Source of the DNA: Lentisphaeria bacterium
GTDB lineage: Bacteria; Verrucomicrobiota; Lentisphaeria; Victivallales; UBA1829
Assembly (NCBI GenBank): GCA_017623265.1
Contig: JAGAPM010000265.1
Span: 1 to 6,525 of the forward strand
Reading direction: 5' to 3'
DNA: 6,525 bases
The notes beneath the pieces were generated by a model that was not told where the DNA came from, did no database searches, and saw nothing but the letters and a program-made list of their open reading frames with translations. Position numbers and translations under genes: made by a program. Positions 1-6,135 of this stretch are shown here, in pieces. The stretch's first letter is position 1. Every line of letters starts with the position of its first letter.

Positions 1-110
1 AAGCTCTTGCCCATGGGGTTTTTCACACGGATCGTTTTGGCGATCTGCATCGGCCAGCTGGCACCGAATGCGATCAGCATGACCATTTCAAGAATAGGGG
101 AAATTTCCAT
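1..110 (-). CDS. PQ-loop/SemiSWEET-like small membrane protein, N-terminal fragment
   Basis: Only the first 36 codons are in the window; the rest lies off the left edge. The translation begins MEISPILEMVMLIAFGAS and continues SWPMQIAKTIRVKNPMGKS. A hydrophobic first helix (about residues 5-20) is followed by a W-P-x-Q motif, a short basic stretch (K-T-I-R-V-K) and G-K-S. That order resembles the first half of a PQ-loop repeat, as in SemiSWEET sugar transporters and related small uncharacterised bacterial membrane proteins. Here the Pro and Gln are separated by one residue instead of adjacent, so membership in the transporter family proper is uncertain. The ATG start is supported by AAAGGA at 119-124, 8 nt upstream. 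The gene diverges from alr. The substrate, if any, cannot be told from this fragment. Confidence 0.6.
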   Translation of the reverse strand, partial: MEISPILEMVMLIAFGASWPMQIAKTIRVKNPMGKS

Positions 111-146
111 ATTTTTGATCCTTTCATTTTAACTTTTGGTGCATAT

Positions 147-174
147 AAAATAGCATATTTTTTCTTTTTTTCAA
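147..174 (-). promoter_or_regulatory. Sigma70-like promoter for the leftward PQ-loop-like gene
   Basis: On the minus strand there is a TTGAAA -35 box (169-174), a 16-bp A-rich spacer and a TATTTT -10 box (147-152), placing the start of transcription near 140 and leaving a leader of about 30 nt. The -35 matches the consensus in 5 of 6 positions in the same form as at the glgB and M50 promoters. The -10 box is weaker; TTTTAT with an 18-bp spacer is an alternative. Confidence 0.5.
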
Positions 175-182
175 GTACCCTG

Positions 183-210
183 TTGCATTTTGAAAACAGC
201 GTATTATATT
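183..210 (+). promoter_or_regulatory. Probable alr promoter
   Basis: The plus strand has TTGCAT (183-188), a 16-bp spacer and TATATT (205-210). The -10 is good (5 of 6), the -35 poor (3 of 6). The transcription start expected near 216-218 lies downstream of the TTG at 213, so that TTG could not serve as start codon on this transcript; the next in-frame start, ATG 249, would. The box lies 8 bp from the -35 of the oppositely directed promoter. Confidence 0.5.
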
Positions 211-248
211 GATTGGCACAAACAGAACTTTTGAAGGGAACTCAATTC

Positions 249-1322
249 ATGACACAGGCTGACTGCAGGGTGAGCGCGCTGGCGGATCTGACTCAACTGC
301 GGAACAATTTTGAAACGATCCGGCAGAGAATCGCCCCACTCGACCTGATAACGATCGTCAAGGCAAATGCATACGGGATCGGCGTTCATCCTGTGGCAGA
401 AACGCTGAAAGCCGCCGGAAGTGCCGGATTCGGTGTTTCCTGCTGGCACGAAGCGCAAGATCTGCTCCGGTATGACCTGCCTGTTCAAATCCTCGGCGGC
501 ATCTTTCCCGATGAACTCCCCCATGTGGTACAGAACAATGTTATTGCCGGGATCACGGATTGGGAAACAGCGCAGGAGTTCAGCGCAGAGGCAGTCCGGC
601 AAAACCGCACGCTTCAATGTCATTTCAAACTGGATACCGGCATGGGCAGACTTGGGATCCGTTGGGAGCAGGCTCCGGAATTGATCCGGCGTGTCGTTTC
701 CCTGCCGAATCTGGACTGTTGCGGGATTTACGCCCATTTTCCGAAAGTCAGCGATGATCCGTTCAGTCTGGAACAGGTGCGCCGTTTCAAACAGGTTTTG
801 AGCGATTGCGCTGTTTCCGGAATCTCATTCAAAAAAATCCATATGGCAAATACGGACGCACAGTTGGCACTGGAACCGGCCCGGTCCGCACCGTTCAATA
901 TGGTGCGAGTGGGACTGGGGCTGTACCGGAATGTGGTATCATTGAAGACCAAACTGGTTTCCGCCCGCCGGATGCCGGCGGGACATTCCATCGGCTACGA
1001 AAGGACATGTATTCTGGAAAAAGATACCCTTGTCGGCACCATCGCCGCCGGATATGCAGATGGTTTGCCGCTGGCGCTTTCCAACCGGGGACGGGTCCTT
1101 TATCGTGGTAAATCCTGCCCGATTCTCGGCAGGATCTCCATGGACTACACCACGATTGCCCTGCCGCCGGATACAAAATGGAAAAAAGGCGATCCCGTTA
1201 CCTTGATCGGATCAGACGGCAATGAATGTATCACCATGGAAGAATGGGCTGATCTGAAGCAGACACATGTTTATGATATTCTCTGCTCCATCAGTCCACG
1301 GGTCCACCGGGAATACTGCTGA
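249..1322 (+). CDS. alr: Alanine racemase (PLP-dependent)
   Basis: The enzyme interconverts L- and D-alanine in the cytoplasm and supplies D-Ala for peptidoglycan. The 357-aa product has the fold-type III layout: an N-terminal PLP barrel and a C-terminal beta domain. Visible key residues are the PLP lysine K38 in VKANAYG, K127 and R134 in KLDTGMGRLG, H163 in YAHF, H198 and N201 in HMANT, R220 before GLGLY, the second catalytic base Y250 in SIGYERT, GYADG at 268-272, M298-D299 in GRISMDY, and Y342 in the C-terminal HVYDILC...RVHREY. These match the Geobacillus Alr residues K39, K129, R136, R219, Y265, M312 and Y354 in order and close spacing. I chose ATG 249 over TTG 213 because GAAGGGA (233-239) sits about 10 nt upstream, the promoter starts transcription after 213, and K38 is then at the usual position. 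No key residue is missing. A different amino acid racemase is possible but less likely. Confidence 0.95.
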   Translation: MTQADCRVSALADLTQLRNNFETIRQRIAPLDLITIVKANAYGIGVHPVAETLKAAGSAGFGVSCWHEAQDLLRYDLPVQILGGIFPDELPHVVQNNVIAGITDWETAQEFSAEAVRQNRTLQCHFKLDTGMGRLGIRWEQAPELIRRVVSLPNLDCCGIYAHFPKVSDDPFSLEQVRRFKQVLSDCAVSGISFKKIHMANTDAQLALEPARSAPFNMVRVGLGLYRNVVSLKTKLVSARRMPAGHSIGYERTCILEKDTLVGTIAAGYADGLPLALSNRGRVLYRGKSCPILGRISMDYTTIALPPDTKWKKGDPVTLIGSDGNECITMEEWADLKQTHVYDILCSISPRVHREYC

Positions 1323-1341
1323 TCACTTACCACAGTATTTC
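1310..1341. other. Stem-loop bridging the alr/glgB convergent stops
   Basis: AATACTG (1312-1318) pairs perfectly with CAGTATT (1333-1339). A G-U pair and a G-C pair outside extend the stem to 9 bp around a 14-nt loop. The loop contains TGATCA, which is both stop codons. The stem is AT-rich and neither strand has a U tract after it, so it is at best a weak intrinsic terminator; an RNA 3'-end stabiliser or chance are alternatives. Confidence 0.3.
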
Positions 1342-3545
1342 AACACGATCCCGCTCAACCAGGGCAGCTTGCCGATCCGCAGACTCTGTGCCTGCCCGTG
1401 CGCCGGGATCTCTTCTGTCGGAATGGGATCCCAGTTCAGAATACCGGTTCCACCATATTCGTGGCGGTCGCTGTTGAAGACTTCCCGCCACTTGCCGGGC
1501 AGCGGAACGCCGATCCGGAAATCTTCCGGAACAGCAGGAGTCAGATTCAGGATCACCAGATAAGGCGTCTTCTTTTCCTTATCCCACCGGACATAGGAAA
1601 CAATACTCTGTTGCACATTTCCGCCATCGATCCACTGGAATCCGGCGGGTGAAAAATCATTATTCCAAAGGCTGGGCGTTTCTTTGTAGAACCGGTTCAG
1701 ATCTGCCAGCATGGTCTGCATACCTTTGTGCTTGGGATAATCCAGCAGAAGCCAGTCCAGACTCTGATTGCAGTTCCATTCGATCATCTGTGCGAACTCG
1801 CCACCCATGAAAAGCAGTTTCTTGCCGGGATGCGTCATCATCCACACATAAAGAGCCCGGAGATTGGCAAACTGCGATTCATAATCACCCGGCATCCTGC
1901 CGATGATGGAACGTTTTCCGTGGACAACTTCATCGTGACTCAAAGGCAGCACAAAATTTTCCGAGTAGGCATAATGAAGGGAGAAAGTCAGCATACCGTG
2001 ATGATAGATCCGGTAAAGGGGATCGTTTTCAAAATAGTCCAAAGTATCGTGCATCCAGCCCATATTCCACTTGAATGTAAAGCCCAGCCCGCCGCAGTAA
2101 AGAGGCTTGGAAACACCGGGCCAGGAAGTGGATTCCTCCGCAACCATCATGATTCCCGGGTAGAGCTTGTGGGTCAATTCGTTCAGATGCTTCAGAAAGT
2201 CGATCGCCTCCAGATTTTCATTGCCGCCGTACTTGTTCGGGATCCATTCGCCCGGCTTGCGGGAATAGTCCAGATAGAGCATGGAAGCAACTGCATCCAC
2301 ACGCAAGCCGTCCACATGAAATTTATCCAGCCAGTAGAATGCGCTGCCCAACAGGAAACAGCGTACTTCTGCCCTGCCGAAATTGAATACATAAGTTCCC
2401 CAGTCCAGCTGTTCGCCCTGCCGGGGGTCGGCGTGTTCGTAAAGAGCAGTGCCATCGAATCTGCCGAAACAGAAAGCATCTTTCGGGAAATGCGCAGGGA
2501 CCCAGTCCAGGATCACGCCGATTCCTTTCCGGTGCATGTGATCGACAAAGTAAGCGAAATCTTCCGGTGTACCGAAGCGGGATGTCGGGGAATAGAATCC
2601 GGTGACTTGATACCCCCAGGACTGATCCAACGGGTGTTCACAAATCGGCAGCAGTTCCACATGAGTATAGCCCATTTTCAGCACATAATCGGCAAGGGCA
2701 TGTGCGATCTCCCGGTAGTTCGGGAACGGATCGTCCGGACTTTTCCGTTCCGGCAGACCCGGTCCGCCCCAGGATCCCAAATGCACTTCATAGATGTTCA
2801 GCGGCTGCTCCTGTATGTTGCTGTTGGAGCGTTTTTCCAGCCACTTCCGGTCGTGCCAGTCAAATTCCGAATCCTGCGGAACGATTCCCGCATTGCCGGG
2901 ACGCAGTTCCGTCTGTTGCGCGTAGGGATCCAGTTTTGTCAGCAAGTCACCGTTCTTTGTACGGATCTCATATTTATAGAGATCGCCCGGTTTCAGACCG
3001 GGTATGAAAAGTTCCCAGATACCGGAATTCCCCATGAGCCGCATGGGGTGGCGTCTGCCGTCCCAACAGTTGAAAGATCCCACGACCGAAACCCGTTCCG
3101 CATTTGGCGCCCAGACGGTAAATCCGACACCTTCCACACCGCCGGGTCTGCGGACATGTGCCCCCATCACATCAAACACTCTGCGGTGTTCGCCCTGATT
3201 GAAGAGATAAAGGTCCATTTCACCGATCTGGGGCATAAAATGGTAAGGATCCTCGCTCACGAAAACATCAGAACCGTGGTGATATTCCAGCGTATAGTTG
3301 AAATGATTTTTCCGGCGGGGGAAACGAACACGGAACACACCTGCCGGATGGATCTTTTCCATCTCAAACTGTTTTTCGCCGGTTGTCAATACGATCCGGT
3401 CTGCGGTCGGATCGTAAACCCGGACTTCCACCCCGGCTCCGTCCACATTGTGCATTCCAAGGTATGCATGAGGATCCCGGCAGGTACCGGCGATCACCTG
3501 CTGCATCAAATCTGCACCGGTGGGATCGTTTTTCATTTTCCGCAT
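1323..3545 (-). CDS. glgB: 1,4-alpha-glucan (glycogen) branching enzyme, GH13_9
   Basis: GlgB cuts an alpha-1,4-glucan chain and rejoins it through an alpha-1,6 bond, creating branches in cytoplasmic glycogen. The 740-aa product is full length for the long form. It has an N-terminal N1 module (about residues 15-115, with DPHAYLG near 24), a CBM48 module (about 140-230, GFTVWAPNAERVSVVG), the (beta/alpha)8 amylase domain (about 250-600) and a C-terminal beta domain ending near 740. The conserved regions are intact: D347 and H352 in DWVPAHFP, nucleophile D417 in GLRVDAVASM, acid/base E470 in VAEEST, and H537-D538 in LSHDEVVHG, plus GGEFAQ. The start is ATG 3545, with AAGGAAAGG (3555-3563) 9 nt upstream. 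A TTG at 3605 in the same frame lies within the -35 box and is not used. No other glycogen gene adjoins it, so glgB appears to be a single-gene unit. Confidence 0.97.
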   Translation of the reverse strand: MRKMKNDPTGADLMQQVIAGTCRDPHAYLGMHNVDGAGVEVRVYDPTADRIVLTTGEKQFEMEKIHPAGVFRVRFPRRKNHFNYTLEYHHGSDVFVSEDPYHFMPQIGEMDLYLFNQGEHRRVFDVMGAHVRRPGGVEGVGFTVWAPNAERVSVVGSFNCWDGRRHPMRLMGNSGIWELFIPGLKPGDLYKYEIRTKNGDLLTKLDPYAQQTELRPGNAGIVPQDSEFDWHDRKWLEKRSNSNIQEQPLNIYEVHLGSWGGPGLPERKSPDDPFPNYREIAHALADYVLKMGYTHVELLPICEHPLDQSWGYQVTGFYSPTSRFGTPEDFAYFVDHMHRKGIGVILDWVPAHFPKDAFCFGRFDGTALYEHADPRQGEQLDWGTYVFNFGRAEVRCFLLGSAFYWLDKFHVDGLRVDAVASMLYLDYSRKPGEWIPNKYGGNENLEAIDFLKHLNELTHKLYPGIMMVAEESTSWPGVSKPLYCGGLGFTFKWNMGWMHDTLDYFENDPLYRIYHHGMLTFSLHYAYSENFVLPLSHDEVVHGKRSIIGRMPGDYESQFANLRALYVWMMTHPGKKLLFMGGEFAQMIEWNCNQSLDWLLLDYPKHKGMQTMLADLNRFYKETPSLWNNDFSPAGFQWIDGGNVQQSIVSYVRWDKEKKTPYLVILNLTPAVPEDFRIGVPLPGKWREVFNSDRHEYGGTGILNWDPIPTEEIPAHGQAQSLRIGKLPWLSGIVLKYCGK

Positions 3546-3576
3546 TGTTTCTGACCTTTCCTTGAATATTTTTCTA

Positions 3577-3605
3577 AATGTAAAACATACAGACCGCGAT
3601 TTCAA
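3577..3605 (-). promoter_or_regulatory. glgB promoter
   Basis: On the minus strand TTGAAA (3600-3605), exactly 17 bp, then TACATT (3577-3582). Transcription should begin near 3570, giving a leader of about 25 nt that contains the AAGGAAAGG ribosome binding site. Match to the sigma70 consensus is 5 of 6 at -35 and 4 of 6 at -10 with ideal spacing. Confidence 0.65.
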
Positions 3606-3625
3606 GCAAAAAATCTGATCTCTCT

Positions 3626-3654
3626 TTGAAAAATACCGGACTTTGCACTATATT
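3626..3654 (+). promoter_or_regulatory. Promoter of the M50 protease gene
   Basis: The plus strand has TTGAAA (3626-3631), exactly 17 bp, then TATATT (3649-3654). Transcription should begin near 3661, giving a leader of about 24 nt. The -35 box lies 20 bp from the -35 box of the oppositely directed glgB promoter. The in-frame TTG at 3643 lies inside the promoter, which supports ATG 3685 as the start. Confidence 0.7.
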
Positions 3655-3684
3655 ACCTCATATTTCAGAAAGGAGATCGTATTT

Positions 3685-4320
3685 ATGATGTTTGCAGATA
3701 TTTTTATTCAACGGCTCTTCGATGATCCGCGTTCTTTTTTCATGCTCACGTTTATCGTGGTTTTTTCCGTCTGCATGCACGAGTACAGTCACGCACAGGT
3801 AGCCTTGTGGATGGGGGACAGCACGGCAGCAGACCGGGGGCATCTGACATTGAATCCTCTGAAACAAATGGGCTTTTTCTCCATTCTCATGCTGTTGGTG
3901 CTGGGTTTTGCCTGGGGGGCTGTGCCGGTGAATCCGGCGAATATGAAGAACAAATACGGCAGACTTCTGACCAGTTTTGCCGGACCGGCGATCAATCTGA
4001 TTCTGTTCAGCCTTGCCTGGGTCTTTTTCGGGATCACCTGTAATCTGCAGGATATGCCGGGCTCCGCTTCCATTTTTCTCTTCCTGTTCGGGCTGATGAA
4101 TCTGGTATTATTCGTATTCAATATGCTGCCGGTCCCGGGATTGGACGGCTGGAACATCTGCACCTGGTTTTTCCCGAAACTGGCAATGCCGAACTCGGAA
4201 GTAGTCAAGGGAGCGATGGTGATCCTGATCTTCGCAGCGTTTATGTTTGTCAGTTATCTTTTTCAGTTTGCAGGAGATGTGATGCAAACTGCCCCGGATT
4301 TCTTCCGGCAGATCCTGTAA
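3685..4320 (+). CDS. Site-2-protease family (M50) integral membrane zinc metalloprotease
   Basis: The 211-aa product is a compact intramembrane metalloprotease of the M50 family, close in plan to the small YwhC/Rip2-type members, which are usually 200-230 aa. The zinc site is complete: H32-E33-Y34-S35-H36 is the HExxH motif, and D154 in NMLPVPGLDG is the third ligand. Other family marks are LTLNPLKQMGF (54-64), PVNP (81-84) and SFAGPAINLIL (97-107). About five hydrophobic segments are visible: 18-36, 62-80, 98-117, 128-150 and 184-206. No PDZ or CBS domain is attached. ATG 3685 has AAAGGAG (3669-3675) 9 nt upstream; ATG 3688 is possible but less well spaced. The gene stands alone and ends 6 bp from the next, convergent gene. 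Family members cleave membrane-bound substrates such as anti-sigma factors or signal-peptide remnants; the substrate here is unknown. Confidence 0.93.
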   Translation: MMFADIFIQRLFDDPRSFFMLTFIVVFSVCMHEYSHAQVALWMGDSTAADRGHLTLNPLKQMGFFSILMLLVLGFAWGAVPVNPANMKNKYGRLLTSFAGPAINLILFSLAWVFFGITCNLQDMPGSASIFLFLFGLMNLVLFVFNMLPVPGLDGWNICTWFFPKLAMPNSEVVKGAMVILIFAAFMFVSYLFQFAGDVMQTAPDFFRQIL

Positions 4321-4328
4321 GCGGGATC
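4311..4328. other. Compact stem-loop between convergent gene ends
   Basis: GATCCTG (4311-4317) pairs with CGGGATC (4322-4328), giving 7 bp including one G-U pair and closing a TAAG tetraloop. The loop contains the M50 gene's TAA stop, and the 3' arm includes part of the opposing TGA stop. There is no U tract on either strand, so it is a possible bidirectional transcript end or stabiliser rather than a canonical terminator. Confidence 0.35.
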
Positions 4329-6135
4329 AAAGTTCGTAAAACTGCAGATAGAAATTCAGCAGCGCCTTTTCCGCCGTATTGCGGGGGCGCGGATTCTGCT
4401 TTTCAAATTTCACGGGTTCGGCGTCATTGAAAAACACATAGATCGTTTCCGAAATATCCCGGCAAAGTGCAAATGGCTTTTTCGTTGTGAAATCTCTGCC
4501 GGAAAATGTCTCCGGCACATCTTTTCCCAACATCCGTGCAAAGGTTGCCGGCAAGTCAATTGTAGAGAACAGCTGGTTCGGATCAAGTCCCTCCAATTTC
4601 TGCTTTGTGATAAAGATCAGCGGGATCTTTGCCGGGGATGCCAATACTTTTCTGCGGGTGAAGTTTTTACCATGGCTTGCACTGTGATCTGCAGTCACGA
4701 TCAGCAGGGTACGATCATCGAACAGTTCCGGATCTGCCGTAAATTCGCGGACAAACCGTCCCACATTATCATCAACGCCATGAATGGAATCATAGAACGG
4801 CACACCGAATTTATGCTGCTGTGCGGTCGATCCGGAGGCGTGGTATGGATTATGGGAGTCCATGGTCGTAACCAGCATAAAATAGCGATCCGGCTTTTCT
4901 TTGCGGAGCAGATCCAGCGTCACCCGGAACATCGATTCATCGGAAAGCCCCCAGCCGCCAGCTCCGGTGGCATAATCATAATCCCGGCGGATCTCTTCCT
5001 CAAAGAGCATCCGGTCAAAGCGCAGCATCAGGTGAAAACGTTTGCGGTTGTCCCCGAACTCTCCACCCACCGGACAGAGGAAATAGCTGGTATAGCCGGC
5101 CTCGCGGAATAAATCGCAGATCGAAACATTACGGATCTTCTGATCCGGTTTATAGTCCGGCCGGGAAAGGATCAGGGAATTGATCCCCCAGGAAGTCGGA
5201 TGGGAAGCGGAATAATAGTTATTGAAGGAAAGATGTTCCTGCTTCAACCGGTCCAGATTCGGGGTCAGACCGGCTGGCATTTCCGGGTTGTTGGAGTTGA
5301 GAAAATCCCCATCCAGCGATTCGATCGCAAGAATCAGGATCCGGTCAAAACGGGGCAGTTTCCCGGGAAGCGCCCGTTCGGTTGCAGTCTGCAGCAAACC
5401 TTTTTCCAGCAGCCATTGTTTTTCATCCGGAGCAAAGTCGATCTTCCGGTATCCATACTTTTCCTCACCCATGCCATAAAGTTCCTTCGCTCCGTCACGG
5501 ATGATTTCGGAAAAAGAGATCGTCAACGGCATGATCACATGCCCCGTATAATTTTCCTCAACCACCGTATTCACTTCCCGGTACCAGGTATAACGGGCAT
5601 TGGCAATCAGCGAAAGGACAAGAAAGATCATCACGCAGACCAGCGCACGGTCTTGACGGTTCTCCTGACGGACATACCGGACAGCGCAGACGCAGCAATA
5701 CACAATCCCCCACAGGACCAGCAGCCCCGCCGCCGTACCCCAGAGATAATAATACTCCCCGATCATCGCCTTGACACCCTCATGATCCGTATGCTCATGA
5801 AGCATCACAAGAGAATCAAAAGTCAGGGGCATGAACGATTCCGTATAAAGGAAGATCGTCCCGATCTTGGCAAGCAGATAAAGCGCCGTCACAACCGTAC
5901 CAGCCACGGCAAGGACCCGGCTGCGTAACGCCAGTGCCAGCGCCAGCAGGATCGCAGCAGGAAGCAGATCCGTAAACAGCATGTCCACGATCAGGTTTGT
6001 ATAGCCCGGATCCGCCACGATCCAGAATACAACCGGCAGGATCATCCCCAGCGTTGCGCCACCGATCAAAACATGTTCAAACGGGTGAAGTCCGGCAAAT
6101 TTTTCCCAGCGTGCTTTCCATACCTGCCGATTCAT
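4327..6135 (-). CDS. LTA synthase-like membrane sulfatase-fold enzyme (alkaline phosphatase superfamily)
   Basis: The 602-aa product has five probable membrane helices (about 21-40, 47-70, 73-97, 128-152, 163-180), a linker, and an extracytoplasmic sulfatase/alkaline-phosphatase-type domain from about 262 to 550. This is the plan of LtaS-type phosphoglycerol transferases. Likely active-site residues are metal ligand E272 in LAIESLDG, nucleophile T314 in SHPTSWG, W395 and D399-E400 in GGWGLSDE, substrate-side H428 in TMDSHNPY, and D483-H484 in TADHSASHG. TPNLD (291-295) and STIDLPATFARMLG (524-537) are also typical. The enzyme probably transfers a phospho-alcohol group onto, or polymerises, a surface glycan; true lipoteichoic acid is not implied. 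A phosphoethanolamine transferase of the EptA type shares the architecture, but its GETxR nucleophile motif is absent. The start ATG 6135 has AAAAGGAG (6144-6151) 8 nt upstream and overlaps the preceding stop as ATGA, so the two genes are probably translationally coupled. Confidence 0.85.
   Translation of the reverse strand: MNRQVWKARWEKFAGLHPFEHVLIGGATLGMILPVVFWIVADPGYTNLIVDMLFTDLLPAAILLALALALRSRVLAVAGTVVTALYLLAKIGTIFLYTESFMPLTFDSLVMLHEHTDHEGVKAMIGEYYYLWGTAAGLLVLWGIVYCCVCAVRYVRQENRQDRALVCVMIFLVLSLIANARYTWYREVNTVVEENYTGHVIMPLTISFSEIIRDGAKELYGMGEEKYGYRKIDFAPDEKQWLLEKGLLQTATERALPGKLPRFDRILILAIESLDGDFLNSNNPEMPAGLTPNLDRLKQEHLSFNNYYSASHPTSWGINSLILSRPDYKPDQKIRNVSICDLFREAGYTSYFLCPVGGEFGDNRKRFHLMLRFDRMLFEEEIRRDYDYATGAGGWGLSDESMFRVTLDLLRKEKPDRYFMLVTTMDSHNPYHASGSTAQQHKFGVPFYDSIHGVDDNVGRFVREFTADPELFDDRTLLIVTADHSASHGKNFTRRKVLASPAKIPLIFITKQKLEGLDPNQLFSTIDLPATFARMLGKDVPETFSGRDFTTKKPFALCRDISETIYVFFNDAEPVKFEKQNPRPRNTAEKALLNFYLQFYEL

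Noticed and set aside
156..172. T-rich run considered as an intrinsic terminator
   Set aside because: No GC-rich hairpin precedes it, and no gene on the plus strand ends just upstream. On the minus strand it is the A-rich spacer of the leftward promoter.
204..737. A 177-codon minus-strand frame opposite the 5' half of alr
   Set aside because: It is antisense to conserved alr codons including the PLP lysine motif, and the product shows no family features.
1728..3554. A 608-codon open frame on the plus strand, antisense to glgB
   Set aside because: It lies almost wholly opposite glgB, which has a complete set of GH13 motifs, a promoter and a ribosome binding site. The antisense translation has no recognisable domain, and long antisense frames are a usual by-product of codon bias.
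5200..5928. A 242-codon open frame on the plus strand, antisense to the LtaS-like gene
   Set aside because: Its translation is rich in basic residues with no domain pattern, no ribosome binding site is apparent, and the opposite strand codes a well-supported membrane enzyme.
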